In this document: positions 1 through 5,356 of the stretch, piece after piece
How positions within the stretch are numbered: the first letter of the stretch is position 1
Layout: every line of letters starts with the position of its first letter
Source: Flavobacteriaceae bacterium
GTDB taxonomy: Bacteria > Bacteroidota > Bacteroidia > Flavobacteriales > Flavobacteriaceae
Direction of reading: 5' to 3'
DNA length: 5,468 nt
Assembly (NCBI GenBank): GCA_016763215.1
Contig: JAESUF010000245.1
Coordinates: forward strand, 1-5,468
Translations under genes and position numbers: made by a program
The notes under the pieces: model-generated
Databases searched by the model: none
What the model was told of the DNA's origin: nothing
The model's input: the letters and a program-made list of their open reading frames with translations, nothing else

Positions 1-1
1 A

Positions 2-2509
2 TTACATCTGAGAACCGAAGAAAATAGCATTCATTAACAGCTTATTTGTTCTGTACCAGAAAGCTCTAAAATTGGTATTGTCTGTAAATACAATCACTCT
101 ACCTCTTCCCATTCTCTGTACTTTAAAAGGAACCGTGTTTTTAATTACTTTGGCATTTTCCTTCGAGATATATCCACTTAACAATGGGTTTCCTGTATAT
201 TGAATTGGATTGTTATAACTTTTTTTATCTGCTTTGATAAAAATAGTTGTGTTTCTAAACAAGGCAATTTTATCATTCTTATACCCAAAATTAATCGGAT
301 GCGAACGATCTACTTTTGCTTCAAAAATAGCTCCACCAATCACTTGCGCCCCAGATTTCTTAGAACGATCTTCAAAAGAAACATTTTTTACTGTGTCTAT
401 CTTAGCTTTATCAAATTGAAGGCTAATAAACTTGTTACTTTTCAACCAGTTTACAGCACTTCTATATCCTATTAAAATTCCTCCGTTGCGAACCCACGTT
501 TTTAATTTTTCAACAGAAGCCTTGCTCATACTTCTACTACTAGGAGCAATCAGTGCTGTGTATTTACTTAGGTCTATACGATTGAAATATGACATATCTA
601 ACTTCGTTACATGAATATCATAACGTTGATCAAATAAGTGCCAAATTTCTCCCGGATCACTTACGTTAATTCCATTCCCTACCAACATGGCAACCTTAGG
701 TGTTTTTATGTTTCTGAAATTATTACTTCCTAAATCAATCCCATCGTTTAAGCCCGTAGCAACTCCATTTATTTTTAAATGACTCTCTTCTGCCACTTTA
801 CTCAAGAAAGCATACATTTCATTTGCATCTAGCTTCTGATTTTGTACAGGGATAAAAATGGTTCCATAATCATAGGCAATTCCTCCATTTTTAAAATTCT
901 TCATCGACACTTTTGCTCTCAATCCTTTTTGTAGAATTGCATTCAATGCTTTTGGTGTATAGTATTCATTCCAAGACATCAAATATCCTAAAGTACTTTT
1001 TACATCTACACCACCATCTTTAAAACGCAATGTTTTTACTTCTGCTCCTACTCTATTCGAAGAAACATTCTCTGCATAATCTACACCAAAAGAGTGATTA
1101 AAAGTCCAAGCAGAAACATCATAGAAAAGACTGTCTTGAAACTTCGTTCTTACATCAAACATTGCTTTTACCAAACGTTGATTCTTTTGATTCATAGGAA
1201 CTACATAACTGTATCCTTTTTTGAACCTTTTTCCATTCGATGTAAAATCAGATTTTATTTCATGAATGGTTACTTGATGTCTTTTTAAAACTTCAGCCAG
1301 GTGGTATGTTTTTGCAGCATCTTTCTCATCGCCAAAAACAATCGCTTTCATTTTTGCTCCTTCTCTTCTTGCTTTCTTGTAAAAATCCTGTTGGTATTTT
1401 AAAATCTTAACACGCATACTTTTTGCTGCTGCTAAGGTTGACATTGCTGCTGTATATTGATTTCTTATTGTAAACGGAAATGTTAACACCCCATTACTTG
1501 TCTCTTGTGCATGACCACGTGAACTCCCTTGTTCAAACAAAATTCCAATACTCCCATTAATATCTGGAAATGTAGAACCTTTCCCATAATAAAAATCATC
1601 ATAACTTTCTTCTGAATAGTATTGCGATCCTATTTTATCTAAAGCTTTCGCATGGAATGTTCCAATTTCTTTGGTTAACTCCTGATTCATTTTTGGAGTT
1701 AATGGGTGTGTTCTACTCTGAATACCTGGTTGAAAAAAGAAGGTTGAATTCGACCCCATTTCATGATGATCTGTTAAGATATTTGGCAACCATTTGTGGA
1801 ATGTTGCAATTCTAGCTCTCGATTCTGGAAGTTGAACTGGCAACCAATCACGGTTCATATCAAACCAATAATGATTGGTTCTTCCTCTTGGCCAAACTTC
1901 AGTATACTCTCTATCGTTCGGGTCTGGGTTTACATTTTTACTCTTGTTGGTGTTTGCCCAATATGCAAACCGTTGTAGTCCATCTGGATTAAAAGATGGG
2001 TCAAATAAAATGACTGTGTTCTTTAATAAATCTTCAGTAGCAGAAGACTGAGACGCTGCTAGGTAATATGCGGCAGCCAAAGAAGCATTTGAACCACTCG
2101 GCTCATTTCCATGTATTGAAAACCCTTGGTATACTACGATCGGGTCATTAGACACATCCAAAGATGCATCATTTGTTCCCTCGATATGTCTTTTACGAAT
2201 TTCTTCTAATCGTTGATGATTCGCTGGTGATGTAATTGTCAATAATAAAAGAGGACGACCTTCAAAAGTTCTTCCTCGGTCTTCAATAGAAATACGATCA
2301 GAAGCTTTCGCTAAAGCTTTCATATACTCTACTAATTTATCATGTGTAATATGCCATTCTCCTACCTCATGTCCTACTACTTCTTTTGGAGTAGGAATAG
2401 TAGTACTATAACTTTCATTAGAAGGAATGTAATAATTAAGGTCTACCTTCTGCGCAGTTATCGAAAAAGAAAATGATAAAAACAGTAAGGCTACGATGAT
2501 TTTTTTCAT
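2..2509 (-). CDS. Secreted M14-family zinc carboxypeptidase with C-terminal flavodoxin-like domain
   Basis: This 835-residue protein is predicted to be an exported metallocarboxypeptidase that trims C-terminal residues from peptides outside the cytoplasm. Residues 1-20 form a signal peptide: a KK start, a hydrophobic core, and a probable signal peptidase I cut after TAQ. There is no lipobox cysteine. The M14 domain spans about 55-360. Its zinc ligands are H133 and E136 in HGNE, with the third at H248 or H249 in DHHE. N219-R220 in DMNRDW match the substrate-carboxylate-binding Asn-Arg of the family. E326 in LFEQGSSRG fits the catalytic glutamate. The region at about 604-700 (VAMLVGNG, then TALIAPSS and NGGILIGY) resembles a class I glutamine amidotransferase/flavodoxin-like fold, common in long Bacteroidota M14 proteins. 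The catalytic residues look intact, so it is probably active. The C-terminus lacks a recognisable type IX secretion sorting domain, so a periplasmic location is likelier than the cell surface. The ATG start is fixed by the signal peptide. The physiological substrate is unknown. Confidence 0.93.
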   Translation of the reverse strand: MKKIIVALLFLSFSFSITAQKVDLNYYIPSNESYSTTIPTPKEVVGHEVGEWHITHDKLVEYMKALAKASDRISIEDRGRTFEGRPLLLLTITSPANHQRLEEIRKRHIEGTNDASLDVSNDPIVVYQGFSIHGNEPSGSNASLAAAYYLAASQSSATEDLLKNTVILFDPSFNPDGLQRFAYWANTNKSKNVNPDPNDREYTEVWPRGRTNHYWFDMNRDWLPVQLPESRARIATFHKWLPNILTDHHEMGSNSTFFFQPGIQSRTHPLTPKMNQELTKEIGTFHAKALDKIGSQYYSEESYDDFYYGKGSTFPDINGSIGILFEQGSSRGHAQETSNGVLTFPFTIRNQYTAAMSTLAAAKSMRVKILKYQQDFYKKARREGAKMKAIVFGDEKDAAKTYHLAEVLKRHQVTIHEIKSDFTSNGKRFKKGYSYVVPMNQKNQRLVKAMFDVRTKFQDSLFYDVSAWTFNHSFGVDYAENVSSNRVGAEVKTLRFKDGGVDVKSTLGYLMSWNEYYTPKALNAILQKGLRAKVSMKNFKNGGIAYDYGTIFIPVQNQKLDANEMYAFLSKVAEESHLKINGVATGLNDGIDLGSNNFRNIKTPKVAMLVGNGINVSDPGEIWHLFDQRYDIHVTKLDMSYFNRIDLSKYTALIAPSSRSMSKASVEKLKTWVRNGGILIGYRSAVNWLKSNKFISLQFDKAKIDTVKNVSFEDRSKKSGAQVIGGAIFEAKVDRSHPINFGYKNDKIALFRNTTIFIKADKKSYNNPIQYTGNPLLSGYISKENAKVIKNTVPFKVQRMGRGRVIVFTDNTNFRAFWYRTNKLLMNAIFFGSQM

Positions 2510-2532
2510 GGGTCATTTGAATTTGATTCGAA

Positions 2533-2540
2533 CAAAGATA
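2533..2540 (-). promoter_or_regulatory. Candidate -7 promoter box for the carboxypeptidase gene
   Basis: The minus strand reads TATCTTTG, an exact match to the Bacteroidota -7 consensus TAnnTTTG. It lies 23 bases upstream of the ATG, which would give a leader of roughly 15-18 bases. No clear -33 TTG is seen at the usual distance, so the assignment rests on the -7 box and its position alone. Confidence 0.5.
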
Positions 2541-2546
2541 AGAAAA

Positions 2547-2580
2547 CACTTAAAGTGATATGCATTTTAAAAATTATCAC
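2547..2580. promoter_or_regulatory. Candidate operator: overlapping dyads upstream of the carboxypeptidase promoter
   Basis: Two inverted repeats overlap here. CACTT-A-AAGTG occupies 2547-2557. GTGATA (2555-2560) pairs with TATCAC (2575-2580) across 14 bases. They cover the -15 to -50 region relative to the candidate -7 box at 2533-2540, where a regulator could act. The arms are short and the DNA is AT-rich, so chance is a real alternative. Confidence 0.25.
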
Positions 2581-2657
2581 ACAACATTTTGCTTTATGTT
2601 TAAAAAATTGATTGATTCTATTCCTACTTTTTCAAAATTCAATAACTCTTATAACTT

Positions 2658-2683
2658 TTGAAGCTTCACCTTTTTAACTTCAA
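2658..2683. promoter_or_regulatory. Candidate operator: TTGAAG/CTTCAA inverted repeats upstream of bestrophin gene
   Basis: TGAAGCTTCA at 2659-2668 is a perfect 10-base palindrome. Its left half, TTGAAG (2658-2663), is also inverted as CTTCAA at 2678-2683, 20 bases (about two helical turns) further on. The site lies just upstream of the candidate -7 box for the bestrophin gene. No regulator can be named from this. Confidence 0.25.
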
Positions 2684-2704
2684 TCAAAACCCTTATTTTT
2701 GATT
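2682..2704 (+). promoter_or_regulatory. Candidate promoter box within a 23-base dyad before the bestrophin gene
   Basis: TATTTTTG at 2694-2701 matches the Bacteroidota -7 element TAnnTTTG and ends 17 bases before the bestrophin ATG. It is embedded in an 8-base-arm inverted repeat: AATCAAAA at 2682-2689 and TTTTGATT at 2697-2704, with a 7-base spacer. A protein bound to this dyad would block the promoter, so repression is the simplest inference. No good -33 TTG is visible. Confidence 0.4.
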
Positions 2705-2718
2705 CTTAACTATTCGCT

Positions 2719-3780
2719 ATGCTAACAAAAAAACGATATTCAGTAAAAGACATGTTCCTCTGGTCAATTGGAGAAACGCTTATTTTTTTGGCCTATGCAG
2801 GACTCATTACATTTCTTTATAAAGTTCTTGATTTTACTTTTTTAGATGTTCCATGGACACCTGTTGCTCTCATTGGTACTGCAGTTGCTTTTATGGTTGG
2901 TTTTCAAAACAATTCAGCATACGATCGGATTTGGGAAGCTCGTAAAATATGGGGAGGCATTGTAAACACTTCTAGAACTTGGGGAATGAAAATTCAAGAC
3001 ATGGTGAATAATGACCATGCTAAAATTCCAATGGATGATGCTGAGATTAAAGAACATAAAAGAGTTTTAATATATCGACATATTGCTTGGATGACAGCCT
3101 TGCGTTACGCAATGAGGCAACGCAAAACATGGGAAACTTCTCACTTATCTAAAAGCAATAGAAAATGGTCAGACATGCTTCATATTCCGGAAAAGATATC
3201 AAAGTTAGAAGACAATCTAATGTTGTATTTATCTCCTGAAGAAGAAACCTATGTATTAAGTAAAAGCAACAAGCAAAATGCCATTCTCTATTTACAATCC
3301 AAACATATTGGAGAGCTGAAAAAAAAGGGCATCATTTGGGAATTTTCTTTTCTAGAATTAGAAAATGTTTTAGAAGAGTTATTTACACATCAAGGAAAAT
3401 CTGAACGAATTAAGAACTTCCCATACCCAAGACAATACGCTAGTCTTGCCTATTATTTGGTAAAGCTATTTGTAGTGTTATTGCCTTTTGGTATTATTTC
3501 TGAGTTTGCTGATATTTCAGAACATATTACGATGAATCACCCCTTTATTGGCCCTTATTTTATTTGGTTATCAATTCCTTTCTGTGCTTGTGTTTCTTGG
3601 GCATTTCACATTATGGAACGGATGGCAAGAATTGGTGAAAATCCTTTTGAAGGCGGGTCAAATGATGTTCCTATTTCTACCATTTCTAGAGGAATTGAAA
3701 TAGACCTACGTCAGATGTTAGATGAAAACAAAGAAGACATTCCTGGGCAATTTCCAGAAGATCAAAATGTTCAGATGTAA
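2719..3780 (+). CDS. Bestrophin-family anion channel (bacterial, UPF0187-type)
   Basis: This 353-residue inner-membrane protein belongs to the bacterial bestrophin family, relatives of eukaryotic bestrophin chloride channels. Characterised members form pentameric channels, and the ion selectivity of bacterial members varies. Hydrophobic segments lie at about 13-36, 44-62, 240-263 and 276-297, matching the four-helix bestrophin pattern with a long cytosolic stretch between helices 2 and 3. Family motifs are clear: GFQNNSAYDRIWEARKIWGG at 61-80 after helix 2, ERIKNFPYPRQYA at 229-241 before helix 3, and GENPFEGGSNDVPI at 306-319, the counterpart of the conserved NPFG acidic loop. The length is slightly above the roughly 300 residues of typical bacterial members and ends in a charged tail. 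The gene stands alone between divergent and convergent neighbours. The ATG start gives an intact N-terminus before helix 1; no Shine-Dalgarno is present, as usual for the phylum. The actual ion carried and the physiological role are not shown by sequence. Confidence 0.92.
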   Translation: MLTKKRYSVKDMFLWSIGETLIFLAYAGLITFLYKVLDFTFLDVPWTPVALIGTAVAFMVGFQNNSAYDRIWEARKIWGGIVNTSRTWGMKIQDMVNNDHAKIPMDDAEIKEHKRVLIYRHIAWMTALRYAMRQRKTWETSHLSKSNRKWSDMLHIPEKISKLEDNLMLYLSPEEETYVLSKSNKQNAILYLQSKHIGELKKKGIIWEFSFLELENVLEELFTHQGKSERIKNFPYPRQYASLAYYLVKLFVVLLPFGIISEFADISEHITMNHPFIGPYFIWLSIPFCACVSWAFHIMERMARIGENPFEGGSNDVPISTISRGIEIDLRQMLDENKEDIPGQFPEDQNVQM

Positions 3781-3782
3781 AT

Positions 3783-3929
3783 GTCAATGTACAGTGATCA
3801 ATGAACAATTATCAATAAACACTTATCAATAAACACTTATCAATGTACAGTGATCAATGAACAATTATCAATGAACACTTATCAATGAACACTTGTCAAT
3901 GATCAATGATAAGTGTTCAATGAGTAGTT
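3783..3929. repeat. Nested tandem array: 7-base unit, 14-base dimer, two 56-base blocks
   Basis: The whole span divides into 21 heptads, most close to ATCAATG (variants AACACTT, AACAATT, TACAGTG). Heptads pair into a 14-base unit with consensus ATCAATGAACACTT. Four such units form a 56-base block at 3783-3838 (GTACAGTG type, AACAATT type, then two AACACTT types). This block is repeated at 3839-3894 with 3 differences in 56. The remainder degenerates and includes an inverted unit. The array fills nearly all the gap between the convergent bestrophin and DUF1338 genes and touches the DUF1338 stop codon. Because 14 is not a multiple of 3 and each strand cycles through stop codons, it does not code for protein. 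It is most easily explained by replication slippage and stepwise duplication. It could also serve as a shared 3' end or a protein-binding array. Confidence 0.93.
3886..3919. terminator. Hairpin between convergent genes, possible bidirectional transcript end
   Basis: TGAACACTT at 3886-3894 is followed by its inverse AAGTGTTCA at 3911-3919. The stem extends inward through one G-U pair (plus-strand RNA) and TCA/TGA to give about 13 base pairs with an 8-base loop at 3899-3906. It sits 106 bases past the bestrophin stop and 10 bases past the DUF1338 stop, so either transcript would carry it. There is no T tract on either side, so it is not a canonical intrinsic terminator. A role in RNA 3'-end stabilisation is equally possible. 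Confidence 0.45.
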
Positions 3930-4741
3930 TACGCTTCCTGCAACTTCATATCAGTACTCTCAAATATCTTATCGGCAGAACCCGCAATAAAACCAGAATA
4001 CAATTCGCCATTTAACTTAGGATGTCTAAAAGCAAACTCATAGTAACAAGAAGTAATTTCTTTTGTTAGTTCTTTAAAATCGACGGGCACTCTATCTGCA
4101 AGAACACTAGATTGTTCTAAGAGTTGTTCAGGAGTTCCTTTGATTTCACCACCAGAAGCATTCATCTTAAAGCCGTTCTCTTTTAAAAACGAATTTACCT
4201 CTTGCAGTGTATTAAAAGTCTCTAGCTTGTTTACATCTACAGTAAAGTGATTTGAACAGAACCCATTAACATACAACCAAGCAGCATATTCTGTCTCTTC
4301 TAATAATTTTTCATAGATTTCAAAAGATGGCTGCTCCCACAACCTCCCTTTAAAAACTAATGATGAAGACGTCAATTCGTTTGCTGGAATTTGATCAATC
4401 ATATTTTTAACAGATGCCTGTAATTCATAAGAAAACTCTTTTGTTTTTAACTGACTAATAAACACTCTAGGCGCATTTTTATTAGTAGTATGCTCGTAAT
4501 GCTTTGCATACAACTTCTTTTTCTCGAAATTATAATCACCACATTCTACATAACCCGCTTCAATAAATGGAGTCGCTAAAACCTCAATATTTACACGTTC
4601 ATCATCAAAAGTTCTAAAAGCAACATGGTCATTAAACACTTGATTCCCTTTACTCAGAAATAAGTTTTTAATTTTTTCTGCTGAAGGAGTTCTTTCAACA
4701 TACTCACCCCATAATTTTTCAAAAACACAATCTAAAGTCAT
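3929..4741 (-). CDS. DUF1338 protein, short-form relative of 2-oxoadipate dioxygenase/decarboxylase (HglS)
   Basis: The protein has 270 residues. DUF1338 enzymes have a vicinal-oxygen-chelate fold. The characterised member HglS uses Fe(II) and O2 to turn 2-oxoadipate from lysine breakdown into 2-hydroxyglutarate. Candidate metal ligands are H39 in NDHVAFRT, H165 in SNHFTVDV and E235 in YYEFAFR. R43, four residues after the first histidine, fits the conserved substrate-binding arginine. Other family-like stretches are TPSAEKI near 19, PRVFISQL near 91 and SADKIFEST near 255. HglS and YdcJ are about 450 residues, so this is the compact form typical of Bacteroidota, and the substrate may differ. 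I chose the ATG at 4741. A TTG 18 bases upstream would add six residues but overlaps the likely promoter box, and family members begin MTLD. The gene diverges from an Lrp-type regulator, which supports an amino-acid or 2-oxo-acid role by inference. The family call is firm; the exact reaction is not. Confidence 0.88.
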   Translation of the reverse strand: MTLDCVFEKLWGEYVERTPSAEKIKNLFLSKGNQVFNDHVAFRTFDDERVNIEVLATPFIEAGYVECGDYNFEKKKLYAKHYEHTTNKNAPRVFISQLKTKEFSYELQASVKNMIDQIPANELTSSSLVFKGRLWEQPSFEIYEKLLEETEYAAWLYVNGFCSNHFTVDVNKLETFNTLQEVNSFLKENGFKMNASGGEIKGTPEQLLEQSSVLADRVPVDFKELTKEITSCYYEFAFRHPKLNGELYSGFIAGSADKIFESTDMKLQEA

Positions 4742-4756
4742 TACATAAATTTTGCA

Positions 4757-4764
4757 CAAAAATA
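4757..4764 (-). promoter_or_regulatory. Candidate -7 promoter box for the DUF1338 gene
   Basis: The minus strand reads TATTTTTG, matching TAnnTTTG, 15 bases upstream of the ATG at 4741. Transcription would start about 9-10 bases before that ATG. This would leave the alternative TTG start at 4759-4757 inside the promoter and untranscribed, which decides the start in favour of 4741. No strong -33 TTG is visible. Confidence 0.4.
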
Positions 4765-4800
4765 AATCGATTTACTGTAATTAACACCTAGTAGTGATCA

Positions 4801-4848
4801 ATTTTATACTGATTTAGTTCATTTTATATCAAAATAACTTTATTTTAT
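4801..4848. promoter_or_regulatory. Candidate Lrp-type operator in the DUF1338/lrp divergent region
   Basis: ATTTTATA occurs at 4801 and 4821, and ATTTTAT again at 4842, spacings of 20 and 21 bases or about two helical turns each. AAAATAA (4831-4837) and TTATTTT (4840-4846) form a 16-base dyad overlapping the third copy and lying at the -33 region of the candidate lrp promoter. Phased AT-rich sites are the kind of DNA that octameric Lrp/AsnC proteins wrap, so autoregulation and control of the divergent gene are plausible. In AT-rich sequence such matches can arise by chance. Confidence 0.35.
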
Positions 4849-4858
4849 TAATTTGAAG

Positions 4859-4866
4859 TATATTTG
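4859..4866 (+). promoter_or_regulatory. Candidate -7 promoter box for the Lrp-type regulator gene
   Basis: TATATTTG matches the Bacteroidota TAnnTTTG element and ends 26 bases before the ATG at 4893, giving a leader of roughly 20 bases. There is no TTG at the normal -33 distance. That position is occupied by the AT-rich dyad ending at 4846. Confidence 0.45.
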
Positions 4867-4892
4867 ACATCAAACACACAAACGAATGATTT

Positions 4893-5351
4893 ATGGGGAG
4901 TCAATTTGATTATATCGACAAGCAAATTCTATCAAAACTGCGATCTGATGCACGTAAAGCATACTCTCAAATTGCAACAGAACTGAAGGTTTCAAATTCA
5001 CTAGTACATCAACGAATTAAAAAAATGACAGATTCTGGGGTGATTAAAAATGCAGAGTTTGTGTTAGATGAAAAAGAACTAGGCTACAAAACAAAATCAT
5101 ATACTGGAATTCGATTACGAGAAGCTCGTTTTGCTAAAAGTGTCATGGCAGAGTTATTAAAAATCGATGAAGTTGTTGAATCTAACTATGTTTCAGGAAA
5201 CTATGCCTTATTCATTTTGGTTTACGCCAAAGACAATGAGCACCTTCGTGAAATCCTCTACGAACAAGTTCATTTAATTAATGGTGTCGCTGGAACCGAT
5301 ACCTTCATTTGCTTTGATACTGGCTTCAAGAGAAATGTTCCGTTGAATTAA
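4893..5351 (+). CDS. Lrp/AsnC-family transcriptional regulator
   Basis: This 152-residue DNA-binding protein is the standard length for the Lrp/AsnC (feast/famine) family, whose members form dimers and octamers and commonly respond to amino acids. The N-terminal AsnC-type helix-turn-helix covers about 6-52: FDYIDKQILSKLRSDARKA is helix 1 and its turn, then YSQIATELKVSNSLVHQRIKKM holds the turn and recognition helix, followed by SGVI. The RAM ligand-binding domain covers about 64-145, with the family-like strand-turn YVSGNYALFILV at 99-110 and GVAGTDTFICFDT at 131-143. The GNY-A turn, where many members have G-D/N-Y-D, is where amino-acid effectors usually bind, so ligand choice may be non-standard. 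No Shine-Dalgarno is seen; the ATG at 4893 gives the expected N-terminus. The gene diverges from DUF1338 and ends two bases before the conserved reading frame of the next gene, suggesting co-transcription with it. Targets and ligand are unknown; local control is inferred from position. Confidence 0.92.
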   Translation: MGSQFDYIDKQILSKLRSDARKAYSQIATELKVSNSLVHQRIKKMTDSGVIKNAEFVLDEKELGYKTKSYTGIRLREARFAKSVMAELLKIDEVVESNYVSGNYALFILVYAKDNEHLREILYEQVHLINGVAGTDTFICFDTGFKRNVPLN

Positions 5352-5356
5352 AAGCT

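Noticed and set aside
2..310. Type IX secretion sorting domain at the C-terminus of the carboxypeptidase
   Set aside because: The last 80 residues belong to the M14-protein tail and lack the Por-type beta-sandwich pattern; the protein ends in a short FFGSQM.
200..475. Plus-strand open frame of 91 codons, and others at 234-419, 432-614, 1094-1288 and 1796-1978
   Set aside because: All lie opposite the intact carboxypeptidase gene, show no family motifs, and have compositions expected from antisense of coding DNA.
3772..3780. Identical last nine bases (CAGATGTAA) in the bestrophin and carboxypeptidase genes
   Set aside because: Both end Gln-Met-stop; the flanking bases differ, so this is coincidence rather than a repeat.
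3794..3801. TGATCA palindromes (GATC sites) recurring in the array as methylation or replication signals
   Set aside because: They arise automatically where a unit ending in G joins one starting ATCA; no independent enrichment is visible.
3783..3929. CRISPR array
   Set aside because: Units are 7 or 14 bases with no unique spacers of 25-40 bases, and no cas gene is nearby.
4742..4759. Longer DUF1338 product beginning at TTG (4759)
   Set aside because: The extra six residues are not family-like and the TTG overlaps the best -7 promoter box; the ATG at 4741 gives the usual MTLD start.
4886..4909. Seven-codon frame (ATG at 4886, TGA at 4907-4909) overlapping the start of the Lrp-type gene
   Set aside because: It is too short to support as a gene, and nothing distinguishes it from a chance ATG; translational attenuation cannot be claimed from one overlap.
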